64,000 bases of DNA from Reticulitermes lucifugus (GCA_026260175.1 JAKCWW010001220.1:1-64000); one strand, 5' to 3'. Shown: positions 35,745 to 47,204, numbered from the stretch's first letter. A program made the numbers and translations. Notes: a model not told the origin generated them from the sequence alone.

Positions 35745-35842
35745 ATTTAACTTTTCCTTGTTTCAGGTAAGTATCAGTCATCAAGAAGGAAATTTGAGCT
35801 TCTTCCTTGCCTTGTAACATGGAACTATCACTAACGTAAGTG
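35745..35842 (+). promoter_or_regulatory. Candidate recursive-splicing site with a possible RS-exon
   Basis: A pyrimidine-rich tract (AACTTTTCCTTGTTTCAG, ending 35766) is immediately followed by the donor GTAAGTATC (35767 on). A second donor GTAAGTG starts at 35836, leaving a 69-base potential RS-exon (35767-35835). An AG directly joined to GTAAGT is the known signature of ratchet points that let very long introns be removed in steps. This is a sequence match only; the host intron is inferred. Confidence 0.4.
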
Positions 35843-35930
35843 AAATTAACATTTGTCTTGGTATTTTGAAATAGTCTACACAAATTTCTCCGTGCATAAA
35901 TTACAACATGAAGTGATTAGTGCATTGATT

Positions 35931-36287
35931 TCAGGCTTCCGCCGCTATGTTGATTAAACCTGAGCTCTTCTGGGGTATTACGCAGATTTGATTAGTGCAT
36001 GTTCGTTTAACGTAAATTTACAACATGTTTTGTAACACTGTGATTCGACGGGCTTTGTTTTGGCAACCTTACATTTTTTCAGAACTTTATATTTTTACAA
36101 AATGTGATGACAATAAGCTCTAGAAGAATGCATGTAATAGGGTGTAAAAACAATACTATGGATAAATTATAATAATTATAACGTGACGATAATAGTACTC
36201 TTGTATCTATATGAGGCAACTGTAAGTAGGTTATCATTATCTCAGTAAGAACAGTGACAATTTTTATCGTGTAATATATGGCGATGT
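35931..36287 (+). repeat. 337 bp tandem duplication, copy 1
   Basis: The unit starts at 35951 and recurs at 36288. It opens with the outer-arm block of palindromic pair 3 (TTTCAGGCTTCCGCCGC at 35931, then GCTCTTCTGGGGTATTACGC). The rest is A+T-rich and non-coding. Confidence 0.9.
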
Positions 36288-36618
36288 TGATTAAATCTGC
36301 GCTCTTCTGGGGTATTACGCAGATTTGATTAATGCATGTTCGTTTAACGTAAATTTACAACATGTTTTGTAACACTGTGATTCGACGGGCTTTGTTTTGG
36401 CTACCTTACATTTTTTCAGAACTTTATATTTTTACAAAATGTGATGATAATAAGCTCTAGAAGAATGCATGTAATACAGTGTAAAAACAATATTATGGAT
36501 AAATTATAATAATGATAACGTGACGATAATAGTACTCTTGTATCTATATGAGGCAATTGTAAGTAGGTTATCATTACCTCACTAAGAACGGTGACAATTT
36601 TTATCGTGTGATATATGG
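36288..36618 (+). repeat. 337 bp tandem duplication, copy 2
   Basis: Identical to copy 1 apart from about 14 single-base differences over some 330 bp, counted by eye, so the duplication is fairly recent compared with most repeats here. It ends where a third, different arm fragment begins. Confidence 0.9.
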
Positions 36619-36639
36619 CATGAATTTTTACTTCTATGA

Positions 36640-36707
36640 GATCTGCGCTGTTCTGGGATATTACGCCTCGTCGTGTGTAATTGTTTACCGACGTTTCGGG
36701 ACAATGT
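36640..36707. repeat. Single-arm fragment of palindromic family 3
   Basis: GATCTGCGCTGTTCTGGGAT, ATTACGCCTCGTCGTGTG and GTTTACCGACGTTTCGGGAC match the left arm of pair 3 (5470-5530) in the same orientation. It stops within the motif stem, so no complete hammerhead-like core is present. Confidence 0.85.
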
Positions 36708-37798
36708 AAAAATCAAGGTTGTAGTTCTGTGTTTCTACCGGGTACATTTTAGGTTTCATTAAAGAAAGCCAAAGTTGTACGCTGGGGATGATGTATCCAA
36801 ACAATTTAATTGTGTCTCGAACATGTTTTGGCTTAGCTGGACCACTTTCAATGAGTTCGGTACGGAATGACAAGTGAAAGAAGCAGCAAATGGTTACACA
36901 CACGATTATGTAAAAATGCTATACACACAGATTTAAGATAAAATTATAAATTTCGCAATTGAAAGCAGTATATAGTGTGTCGCAGTAATATGTGAGGACT
37001 ATTTAAAGCGTTGTTACAAAACTGCTGTTTCTAAAGTGGATTGGCATAAGTGAATGTGTATGTTGGTCAAGCAATATCAAAACATCAGAACATCCTGGAC
37101 AAACTACCTACTGAGATGTATTCCATTCTCAGGAGTATTGGTAAGTGTGTTCAAACACCCATTTAAAAGTTAATTGTGAGATTTAATTCCAACCCTATTC
37201 AACTTAAGTGGCGTGGGAGCCCTTGTGCCTACTGCAAGTTCCAGTGGTAAACATCTGACAAATTCCATCGATCGTGAGTGGATAGGATCAAATGAGGCTC
37301 TCTCCTGACCCTATCACTGCATGGTAATAAGAGTTACCTTTGCAGGAATCAACGTCATTCTCAGACCGTGCAGTAGTTTCAGTTGGAGTAAATTTGATGC
37401 CTATCATCACATTACGCTGAAATTTCGTCTGACATTTATTTCCATTATAGAGTTCTTCTGCCTGTTTCGATCTTAAAGGTCAATGCCGCAGTTAGCATTT
37501 AATTATATCAACAAAGGTGGACACAGTCAAAGGGTTTGTAATAAATATTATTTCATCTATAAAGGTAGTGTAAGCATCCGTCATGAATTGAACATGTATC
37601 TCAACATTATAATTTCGTAAACGTGATATTCTACTTTACGATATTTATTCGTATAACTTTAATGGCCAGGATTTGTTTTAGATGAACAATCTTTTCTGTA
37701 TTGACTCAACATCCATATAGAAATTTAAAAAATTCAGAGAATTGCATAATATTCGCACGTCATTCGTTTTACTAACTGCTTAAAAGCACCCTTAACAT

Positions 37799-37839
<41 letters not shown>

Positions 37840-38954
37840 TTCATTACTGCAGCAATGTTTGAGATACATGAAAAACTGTGTTCATGGACATCAAAGGGTA
37901 CAAGAATATCTTGTTTCAAACAGTTACACGTTCTGATTGGCCGTAAACGCAATGGAATATTTTCTATTGTTGAAACACTATTACGGGTAGAACCAAATGT
38001 TTGAAAATTTGTTTGTTCATTAACCAGGCTTTTATTCTGCTTTTCACTTACCACCAAACACTTGACCTTTACAAAGCACTCCATTCGCATGCGAAACACC
38101 ATTTTACTGTAAATGTTACGCTTTGAGCATTATTCGATGGTTATGTATAAACCACTCAGGGTTTAGACTTAGTGAATTTCAGAGGACTTCCGTTACGAAA
38201 TTTGGTATTTTCTGTTAGGGAATTTTGGAGGAAGTAACAGCATGCGTAAAGGGTAATTGCCTTGTGACTCGCCCGATGTAAAGAGAGGACTACATGTTTT
38301 AAGAGAGCAGCACTGCGAGGTAAGCGGGATAAAGCCAGTCACACAGTTACATGTACGTACACATTAAGCGCAAAAGTCAATAGACAACTACGCTTTGAAA
38401 GAGACCCCTCTAATCTTTTCATCAGTCTCAGGTGGTTCATTTCTTTTTTACAATTTATTGAAAAAACATTATCTCTTCTCCCCAAACTGACGTTTTCAAA
38501 ATCTCTGTAGCTTTGTCAGTTTCACTGCACATACAAATCACGTTCTGTCTCTGGGTTTATTGTTTGCATATTGGTCTACTTCGGCGCATTTAAACTGTTG
38601 GTTGTTATTTTCACTTTCTGTTCATATGATTTACGAAAGTGTGGGAACCATTGGGTTCTGTCAAGACACTTCTTATGTGCCTCATAAACCAAAGAAACCA
38701 AACTGCTTGTAACAAGTCTAAGTGCACTAGAAGCTACTGGAACAAAACAAGCTCTTATGCTTAAGGTTCAGGTTCACGTTTGTGCTCTATATCTGTACCT
38801 GTATCTGTATCTGTATAAGTGCCCATCCATCTCTCTATCTAACTATATAAATCAGTGTGACACCTTGGTTGAGTGGTTGGTAGAATGGTTTTTCGCGTAT
38901 TTCGGGCAAAATTGCGCGACATGGGAGAGCGCCTGGTTCTGACGCGCCAGCTTT
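36708..38954. other. No recognisable gene; microsatellites
   Basis: Contains (TA)n at 37801-37829 and a TATCTG-type tract at about 38788-38818. The 122-codon minus frame (37734-38102) runs through the (TA)n tract and is not credible as a gene. Confidence 0.5.
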
Positions 38955-39430
38955 GAGAACTCTGTCGTCGCTGCAGGAACACAGACTGAGGGTGCTTGAG
39001 AATAGGGTGCTGAGGAGGATATTTTGGCCTAAGAGGGACGAGGTAACAGGGGAGTGGAGAAGATTGCATAATGAGGAGCTTTATGATCTGTATTCTTCAC
39101 CCAGCCTTACTCGAGTAATCAAGAAAAAAGAATGAGATGGGCAGGGCATGTGGGACGTATGGGGGAGAGGAGAGGTTCATAAATGCTTTTGGTTTGGAAA
39201 CCTGAGGGAAAGAGACAACTTGGAAGACCTAGGCGTGGATGGGAGAATAATGTTAAAATGGATCTTCAAGAAGTGGGATTGGGGGCATGGACTGGATTGA
39301 TCTAGTTGAGGAGAGGGACAGGTGGCCGGCTGTTGTGAATGCTGTAATGAACCTTTGGGTTTCATAAAATGCGGGAAATATCTTGACTAGCTGAGGAACC
39401 ATCATCTTCTCAAGAAGGACTCTGCTCCAT
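38955..39430 (+). mobile_element. LINE-A, longest copy: reverse transcriptase C-terminus plus 3' UTR
   Basis: The first frame encodes EHRLRVLENRVLRRIF, KRDEVTGEWRRLHNEELYD and LYSSPSLTRVIK. After a frameshift near 39125 the next frame gives [33 protein letters not shown] and [17 protein letters not shown], with a stop near 39179. The 3' UTR has TGCTGTAATGAACCTTTGGG, the tail CTCAAGAAGGACTCTGCTCC and a TTAG-type tandem end. This is the C-terminal tail region of a non-LTR retrotransposon reverse transcriptase, probably RTE/CR1-like. It is 5'-truncated and inactive. Confidence 0.93.
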
Positions 39431-39870
39431 GTAGTTAATTAGTTAGTTGTTTCGTTAGTTAGTTCTCAGTGTAGCGGTTGGCAGGCCATGAATGTCCCGT
39501 AAGGGAGAGGAATGTGTACTGTGCATATATTTATTATTCTTTGTGTGGAATTCTGCACTTTTGTGTGTTGTTATTGTTCTTTGCCTACGACAGGCCTGAA
39601 TAAAAGTTTCAGGCCAGATTTGTGCATGCAGTTTGAAGCTGTTTGTTTAGGGCCATAGCGTTTGCTGATGAAAACAACGAAGAAAAATACAATACCAAAA
39701 GTGTAGTGCATTAAGCGTCATTACACTGAATGCAAACTGACTGTAAATGTTAACTGATAGTTAACATTTACGTAAAGGCATAAAATAAAGCACGTAGCAA
39801 TTGATTTCGTTTTTGATGGTAAAGTAACAACGGCTTTTTCGGAGACTGATTGTAGTGTATAAAACGTGGA

Positions 39871-39909
<39 letters not shown>

Positions 39910-39990
39910 AGAAAACTTCAAGTTTGTCGTTTGGACGAATAAATATTCTCATGTGGATGCAGCCCAATCGACAGTGGTTGGCTAGGCTAG
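39431..39990. other. No recognisable gene; (ATT)n tract
   Basis: An (ATT)n microsatellite at about 39871-39908 explains the poly-I and poly-N frames on the minus strand. Confidence 0.7.
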
Positions 39991-40100
39991 GCTAGTGATT
40001 GACAGTAGCTTTTTCTATGGGAACAAACTGCTAGTTGTCTCCCCTGCATTTTACGTGAGGACAGAAACAGATCCATTTTCCGAAAAGTTGTGTTATTGAA
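39991..40100 (+). ncRNA. Hammerhead-like family E, decayed copy
   Basis: Aligns with 46418-46505: TAGCTTTTTCTATGGGAA matches TAGCTTTTTCAATGGGAC, and TTTTCCGAAAAGTTGTG matches CTTCTCCGAAACGTTGTG. The box is GTGAGGA (40054-40060) and GAAAC has become GAAAA (40082-40086). It marks a repeat family but is unlikely to fold properly. Confidence 0.5.
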
Positions 40101-40732
40101 GGAATAAGCTCCAATTGACGAAGCCCAGAATCCCAGTGACCATTTCGGAGATCTAAAAGTGTCTTATCACTTTCATGTCTGACTTTGTTAAGGTTTCGCT
40201 CGAATGCATTTAAGTACTGCAATTGTCCATGCTTCCTGCCGCTTGACACTTGTGGCTGCGCCATTTATATTTTAATGCTTTCCCTAGGCCCTAGGGATGT
40301 CCCATTTAACATTTAAGTTTTCCATACCTGAATTCGTGTTTGATATTTTAATCTGATGCCGTTATTTTCCACGTTGCTTAGTTTTCTGAGACCAAAGTAT
40401 TTTGTGCATTACTCATTTATTTACTGACAGTCTCTCTCTAATTTTACAAACATTAGTGATTAATGTCACGATCAACAGCGTAGAGAAATCGGATATAAGG
40501 TAAAGTAGAATGGTTTCTTGTGTCCATGAAGATCTCAATGTGTCTGTGGGCCTTCCATTAGGAGAAGTCGAAGCATATGTATGAGAGTATTGGGGGCGTA
40601 ATTATACATGAAGTACAAATACCAGCTCTGTAATAGTCCGTATGGTCATATAAAATTAGCATCGAACATAGTACTGTTATCAGTATTAATCCCAATTGTC
40701 ACAGCCAAATATTTCGATGTGACATCGTTATC
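40101..40732. other. No recognisable feature
   Basis: Unique-looking DNA. Confidence 0.5.
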
Positions 40733-41056
40733 ACATTCGGGCTATTTTATTTTTCGTGGAGAAGGGCCCGCAACAGAAGCTACGGACGCACCGCAGCCTT
40801 AAGGCTTATTGTACAATTGTGCAACCCTGTGATGAAGATAAAGATGATCAGTGTTTTCCACTTTTCCACGTAATGGAGCACCGGTGGAATGAAATTGACA
40901 GGGGAAAACCGAAGTAGTCGGGGAAAACCCTATCCCAGTGCCACTTTGTCCACAAATAATCCCACATGGACCGAACCAGAATCGAACCCGGGCCTCCGCG
41001 GTAGGAGGCCGGCGACTAAACGCCTAAGCCATGGCACGGCCCTACATTCGATCTAT
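40733..41056 (-). mobile_element. SINE-A, full-length copy with target-site duplications
   Basis: The body is 40746-41043. The flanks ACATTCGGGCTAT (40733-40745) and ACATTCGATCTAT (41044-41056) are a 13 bp duplication with two mismatches. Reversed, it begins AGGGCCGTGCCATGGCTTAG, has B-box GGTTCGATTCTGGTTCGG, CATGTGGGATTATTTGTGG, GACTACTTCGGTTTTCCCC and ends GTAGCTTCTGTTGCGGGCCC. Confidence 0.94.
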
Positions 41057-41191
41057 ACTCTGTTGGTACGATTTATTTAAATTGCATGCCAATGCCCAAA
41101 ACTTACGTGGGCGATATTAGGAGTATGGTATGTGTACTGGAATGGGAATTCAGATATTTTATAGAAGATAACTTGATTATGATGACGATGG
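41057..41191. other. Short spacer
   Basis: No recognised feature. Confidence 0.5.
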
Positions 41192-41289
41192 TGCAAGGTC
41201 GAGACATGTAGCTACGACAACGTGTTCTTAAGCATAATGTTGCAAGGTCGAGACTTGTAGCTACGACAATGTGTTCTTAAGCATAATGT
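41192..41289. repeat. 49 bp direct tandem duplication
   Basis: Two near-identical units, TGCAAGGTCGAGACATGTAG and following at 41192 and its partner at 41241, differing at two bases by eye. No known family. Confidence 0.93.
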
Positions 41290-42807
41290 TTTGTTGTGCG
41301 GTAACTTTATTCGTAGTATGGCATGGACATAACCTTACTGTCTTCCAGCCTAGATTCACGCTTCTATACCAAATGTGTGTCACGTTTATGTGGTGTGAAT
41401 CCTGCGACGATGGCGATAAGCCTTAAGATAACGTCCGATAACGTAAAAGGCCCTGCAGCGGTAGTCGAGACGGTGACAGCAGTAGTGATATATTAGAGGT
41501 AACAAGAGGACGAAAGGGATTTATTCTTTAGTGTTGTACGGATAAGGCGCTCGGCAATTCGAAAGGATCTGCCAGTGATTGCTGGAAGAGGAATTCAGAA
41601 AATTTTTAAGCGCTTTGACCTGAAATTTTTCTTTTGAAAATCGCGTCTGTTTGCTTCTTTGTTGTTTATTTCTGCACACAATATTTGATCTACATTATGT
41701 CACATATAAATGGGAAAATCAGCTGAAGAAAACGGTGAAAGGAGAATGATAACTAGTTTGTGCGTAGGATTGATAAGCTATATTAAATTAAAACAGAATA
41801 AAAAATTGTAGCCTAGACCTAGAAATCGAAATCAAGTTCGATAGCTGAAATCTAAAAGAAAATGTATAGCAAATAATATAGAATTTAAGATTAATATTTC
41901 ATTAACAATGTATAACTTAAGACTTCGAATTTAGTGGATGTGCACTATCGGGCACATTACTGTTCCGTAATATAGCTCAGCAAAATAAATTGTCTTATCT
42001 TATAAGTTCACCAATACTTTATGTAAATGTTTGCAGTGCAGACAGTACAGGGTAGTGAAATGTTATGTGGTTGTTGAGATCTTCATTGATGTTCTCAATA
42101 TGGGTAGAGCAACAGCTCGTGAAGGATGCGATGTAAAGTTGAATTTCGAACGCAGCTATTCAATTACAGTAGATGCTGCAGATCCGTTCTGTCCCATCAC
42201 AAGTGCAGTGCGACGGATAGCAAATCCTGGCTGCCTATCGAATTAATTAATCACAATACTGTATAGCACATAAGTGGACCAAATTGGTTCAAAGAGGTTG
42301 TATTATTTAAACCAGTTAATATACACAATACGCACGCATATTACATATACAAAATTAAGTGATGGGGTCACATATATAAATTCATAATTATCACGTCCAT
42401 CCAATCACTAAATTAGACGGAATATGATTTGTTGCTAATTAACTAATTATCTATTGAACTAAAACTGTATAGGTCTCTGGTGATCTTGTAAATTCGTCAT
42501 GAAATAAATTTCCATTGATAAAGAGGAGGTTAAAAAAGCGTTAAAACAGGTTGTACGTTAACGAATGCTCAGCTCGATCTGCCTTTTTTGTATTTTTAGG
42601 TGTAATGCACATAAATAATTACAGCGGTAAGCACTGAGTAGTACTTATGTGAATTATGGTCATTGTGATCGTGTCATATATGACTGTACCAGTGGCGCTA
42701 ATCCCTCAGAAGTTAACAGGAACTGTACAAGGGGACAGAAAATGAGGCGCGTGGATCTTTGCATCCTGAACACTTCTCAAATTGTAAAATGTAAAGTTCG
42801 GCGTGTA
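41290..42807. other. No recognisable gene
   Basis: About 1.5 kb of A+T-rich unique-looking DNA. The frames of about 62-71 codons have no known motif. Confidence 0.55.
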
Positions 42808-42945
42808 ACAGGCCATGAAGATCCAGAGGGGGAGTAGAGGTATAGCTCTACTCTTTAACCTCGGCGCTAGATCGGGGTGGGTGGTAAAGGCCACGCCCCG
42901 GCTGCTTTACCGCGGGAAAGAGACCCGGTACCCATTTTAAGCAGG
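42808..42945 (-). mobile_element. SINE-B, 5'-truncated copy
   Basis: Reversed, it reads AATGGGTACCGGGTCTCTTT, GGTAAAGCAGCCGGGGCGTG, GATCTAGCGCCGAGGTTAAA, CTCTACTCCCCCTCTGGAT and CTTCATGGCCTGT, matching the 3' half of the 3365 copy closely. The head is absent. Confidence 0.88.
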
Positions 42946-42976
42946 CTATTCGCAAATTGCAATATTATTTCGCCTA

Positions 42977-43150
<174 letters not shown>

Positions 43151-43160
43151 CAGTTGTACA

Positions 43161-43242
43161 TACAGGGCGTACACAAAAGAATGGTGCGGTTTTAATAGTG
43201 TTTACTATTAAAGCCGCACCATTCTTTTATGTATGCCCTGTA
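43161..43242. mobile_element. 82 bp palindromic MITE, Tc1/mariner type
   Basis: Terminal inverted repeats make up nearly the whole element: TACAGGGCGTACACAAAAGA (from 43161) against the complement of TCTTTTATGTATGCCCTGTA (to 43242), then AATGGTGCGGTTTTAATAGT against its complement. Three mismatches in about 37 bases per arm, all transitions. The TA at each end fits the TA target duplication of Tc1/mariner elements. It is too small to encode anything and would depend on a transposase supplied elsewhere. Confidence 0.88.
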
Positions 43243-44479
43243 TATTGCAGAATGTTATTACTGTTATGAGGGTCTTTTAAAATGTTTACATTGATACTGT
43301 GTTAAATTTATCGATCGCATATAACCTCAAATCGTCACTTGTCGAAATATTTTTAATTTCTCACATACAAACAATATTCCTTACACAATTTTTGCACATG
43401 TTAGTAATTTATCCTAGACTAAGTAATTAAACAGCAAATATTATGATTGCACGTTTTTATTTTCCTTAATTCTGAATCACGTGAATTGCATATACTATAT
43501 GCCATGTAGCAATAAGGCAGATTGGTGTCAATTTCTGTTCATCGGTATTGATCATTATCGATCACTGTCGTTGTCGAATGTTATCGACAGCAGCTATGGT
43601 AACGCTGGTAACCAAAGTAGTCGTAAGTGTACGTATATATTCATATAATGTGTTATTTTTGTGCAAGTTTAACCAAGTTTGCATTTCCGCGGCAGACTTT
43701 AGCAGTACATTCCAGTATAAAATTTCAGGAAAATTCTTTCAGCGGGAGCCTAGGCCACGCGGAAGGACGGAAAGACGGACCCGCCAGAAATAACGGAACT
43801 AATAGTCGCTTTTCGCAACTTTGCGAACGCACCCAATTAAGGTGTATATATATATAAATATATATATATCGGGTTCTCCTTTTATCTAAAAACGAAATGT
43901 AGTACGTTCTTAGCCCGCGTTTTTCTTAAATTCGGATTAACTGAATTTTATATTTATTAAAAATGTGACATCTCCACTTGACCAGTGTTCTATTTATCAC
44001 CGCGGTGACAGCGTGTCAATCACTGTTCCCAAGAAAGCAGAAACGATAAATATAGGTTGCTTTTGCATCATAGAAGCTGTTACGAGATCTAAGAGACAGA
44101 CCAGAAGCGTAGAGAAACGGATTGAGAAAGAGGTACAATTTACACAGCGCTTTTTCACCCCCCCCGCAGAACTGTGGCATCGTGAGCGGCAAGCAGACAC
44201 GGTTACACGTATTCATTAGCCTTAATTTGCTTCCTTTAGGCTTCTGGCTACTACTGAGTTTTCTTTACATATCCTTTTCTCATCCATCGCAGTCTCAGTC
44301 TACTCACTGTAATTACTAATCTACACTTCTTTCTTTCCCCTCGTCTATTACATTCGTTAGTGGCTGATTTGTGGATGTCCTATGCCTGTAGATGTTTGAA
44401 CCCACTCTGAGAAAGTCAAAACACTCGTACTCATTATCAGAAATGCTTTATTTGTATGATTTGGAAGAACCCGATACAT
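43243..44479. other. No recognisable gene; (TA)n tract
   Basis: A (TA)n tract lies at about 43845-43870. Short frames up to 84 codons overlap in several phases. Nothing recognised. Confidence 0.5.
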
Positions 44480-44575
44480 TTGTCGTCACGAACCAAATTT
44501 TGCGGGACACCGGGACAGAACCGAATAAAACCCACAAACCCGGGACTGTCCCGGAAAAAGCAGCACGAATGAGAT
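44480..44575. mobile_element. Possible hAT-like terminal fragment
   Basis: GGGACACCGGGACAGAACCG and CCCGGGACTGTCCCGGAAAA resemble the GGGACA/TCCCGG-rich ends of some non-autonomous hAT elements. Only one end is visible and no target-site duplication was found. Confidence 0.25.
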
Positions 44576-45344
44576 GCTCATATATTCAGCTCATTACCTG
44601 ATAGCTATTTAGTCACAGAATTAGCTGAGTAGGCTAATGCGAGAGTTACCAAATAGGAATCCGGGAAACATTCTCTTTGTCTACTCTACTCCAAGCGATT
44701 TTGATGAAAGGAAAATTTTATCAGTAGTCCATGTAATTGTAACTCAGTAAGATAGAGTGTTAAGTCTTTAATAACGTGTTGCATTATGTTATTATGTTTG
44801 TAGTTGCTAAAAACAGGGATTATTTACAGTACACACTTAATTTGAATGGTTTAGTTAATCATAAGTCACTGACTTTGTGTCATTAATCGAATCATTTCAC
44901 ATTTGCTTTTTCCTTTGATGCTGTGTCGATAGTATGAACAAAATGATAGTGAGTTAGCGTATCATGATTACTTTGTTCATTTTGAAACAATGCTTTTGTT
45001 AAATTGAGTGGTCGTTTTTTTTATTTGATACGTGCACTGTGCCGTATCTGTTGTGCAGTTACTCTGTTTGATCATGTAATTCCATATTTCTTATAACCTT
45101 TTATTGATCAGTTTACGATGTTCTTGGTATTTATGTACATTTTAACGTGACTTTCCTACACTTTGTAAATCCTTGTAATGGTTGGTTCTGCAATTTGATC
45201 TTTAGTTGTACATTTTTTCTTACAGGCTTTTAAATCAATGTGTTTGCCATATTAAGAGTCTTGCTCTCTTCAGCTAATTACTATTTTACTACTTTATTTG
45301 ACGCGAGTCTGATCGTTCATAATCATGGGTGACAACAATGAATT
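44576..45344. other. No recognisable feature
   Basis: A+T-rich unique-looking DNA upstream of the candidate exon. Confidence 0.5.
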
Positions 45345-45368
45345 TTGTGTGTTTGTGTCTGTCTGCAG

Positions 45369-45569
45369 GCCGACACAAGCCATGCCGAACAAAGGCAGAA
45401 CATGAACATCAATACGTTTGATCATGGTCATGCCTTGAGGGCAGTATTACCGACACTAGGAGGGGGAGGTGATGCAGACGAGGCCATGCATGTGAACACA
45501 ACAGCACAGAGTCTATGTCAAAAGCCCCTTTTGTACGGGGGTGAAAAGAGAAAAGGGGTAGGAGACGAG
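45369..45569 (+). CDS. Candidate internal coding exon of an unidentified host gene
   Basis: A pyrimidine-rich tract (TGTGTGTTTGTGTCTGTCTGCAG, in part a TG run) ends in AG at 45367-45368. The frame then reads ADTSHAEQRQNMNINTFDHG, HALRAVLPTLGGGGDADEAM and HVNTTAQSLCQKPLLYGGEK before KRKGVGDE. Possible donors are at 45541 (GGG/GTGAAA), 45558 (GGG/GTAGGA) and 45570 (GAG/GTATCA); the last would give 201 bases, 67 codons. Without splicing the frame ends in TAA at 45599. Codon use and composition look more gene-like than any other frame in the window, and no repeat overlaps it. I do not recognise the protein, and the TG run could also be a microsatellite by chance. Confidence 0.35.
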
Positions 45570-45599
45570 GTATCAAACATAGTAATGTATAGATTATAA

Positions 45600-46417
45600 C
45601 TTTGATGGGAGATCATGTTATAGAGAATGAATGATTTAAATAGGGGAAAAATATGCAAAATATCAGCACCATGATACAAGCTGTTAAAGAATGTAAAAGT
45701 ATGGTAATGCTCTGACGTTCTTATTTTAGGAAACACGATTTCACAAAAGAAGGTCCTAACGCGAGTACGAGTATTTACGTACGTAGCATATCGATTGAGT
45801 AAACATGTTTAACGATTCCCCCGATGTTGCGTTCAAATTTTATACTTTATCTGACGTCAGTGACACAAATTTCCACCCCTCGAGTCTGAACTAAGTGCAG
45901 CAATACATTACACAATGCCATATTGCAAATAAGCATTACATTATTAAGTATACAGGATGTTTATAAAGGTTGGTTAAATCACAGAATTCGTACTGAAGGA
46001 AAAACTGACGGAAAGTTAACTAAGGCCTACAGACTTGAAATTAAGTAAATAAGAAATAATGTAATCACTTTTTAAAAGTAACGTTAAAACAGAAAGTTAA
46101 GACAAGAACCTATAACGCCTTTTTCCTCTCAGGTGTTTAGATACATTAATTGAAGATGCCAATAGTTATCCATTAATAATTCCTCGTGCACAAATTCTGC
46201 TGGTTGTAATTGCGATTATATCGAGTGTGTTAAGATATAATCTTGAGGATTTACACAGTTGGCATATTTTTAGTTGTTAGCATGTGAAGTCTTGAATGGA
46301 AATTTGGATAGGCCGCTAGTACTTTCATTTTTAGACGAAAATTTGTTATCTTCCATAGACACATTCTGACATCAGGCAGTCTTATAGCTGTGATTCCTCT
46401 GTCTGAGTTGTCCAGTG
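45600..46417. other. No recognisable gene; possible mariner-like end
   Basis: TACAGGATGTTTATAAAGG at 45951-45969 resembles a Tc1/mariner terminus, but no second end was found. Otherwise unique-looking DNA. Confidence 0.4.
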
Positions 46418-46510
46418 ATCAAGACTAGCTTTTTCAATGGGACCCAACTGAATAGGCTTCACCTGAAGACGGAGGAAGATCCCTTCTCCGAAACGTTGTG
46501 AATTTTAGGT
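46418..46510 (+). ncRNA. Hammerhead-like family E, better copy
   Basis: CTGAAGA (46463-46469), one C, stem GGAG (46471-46474) with CTCC (46486-46489), GAAAC (46490-46494), GTTGTG. CTGANGA is the accepted hammerhead core because position 7 is free. As in the palindromes, one extra base precedes the stem. Upstream TAGCTTTTTCAATGGGACCC is shared with the copy at 39991-40100. No inverted partner is seen, so this family occurs as single arms. Confidence 0.5.
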
Positions 46511-46769
46511 TTTATGTCTTTGTATTTTACATTTTATATCACATTCTATTCACATTAAAGGACGATGGACAAAGTCCAAAAAACAAGTTCAGAAAATTTG
46601 TTTGTTCTATATTAATGTAAATAAACTGTAAACAGTGTTGTTCTCAGTTATATGATTTGTCGGATTATGCTAACGTTACATTAGCTTTAAGGCAGTGCCA
46701 TTGTGATATCAGTAGCAACTTTCCCTTCCTACCCCCTCCGCCCAATATGTTTTTGTGAGAGTTTTAAAC

Positions 46770-46975
46770 CGGTTAATAAACGCCGCGCATTTTATGTAAC
46801 TCGAAGGTTCATTACTGTATTCACAACAGCGCGCTACTTGTCCGTAACCTGAATTAGATGAATCCAGTCCACGTTTTTCCACCTTTCTTATTTAAGATTC
46901 GTTTTAATGTTTTCCTTCCATCTGTGCTTGAGTCTTTCAAAGTGATCTCTTATCTTCAAGTTTCACCCACCGTAA
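46770..46975 (-). mobile_element. LINE-A 3' fragment
   Basis: Reversed, it has the DLQEVG-to-tail order of LINE-A: GAAAGACTCAAGCACAGATG, GAAGGAAAACATTAAAACGA, GTGGACTGGATTCATCTAAT, GTTACGGACAAGTAGCGCGC, TGTTGTGAATACAGTAATGA and ACCTTCGAGTTACATAAAAT. Diverged but continuous. Confidence 0.82.
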
Positions 46976-47204
46976 GCTTGTATTAGCTTACTGAATAACC
47001 GTTGAAGGTAAAAGGTGAAGAGGAAAGAGAACTAGCTTTTGCTCATTCCGTTTGACGCAGTGATTAATTTAATCATTTTTTTTCCCAAAAAGGTAACCAA
47101 TTAAATACTACACTATAAATATGGCTGTGTAGCTCTACGGATTCGTAACTTCAGTAGTAATGTAGAAGTAGGCGAGCGGCTGGCTTCACATTTCGGTCGA
47201 CTTA

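Noticed and set aside
39721-39967. Poly-isoleucine or poly-asparagine frames
   Set aside because: Products of the (ATT)n microsatellite.
45951-45969. Complete mariner-like element
   Set aside because: Only one terminus-like sequence is present and no second end was found within 1 kb.
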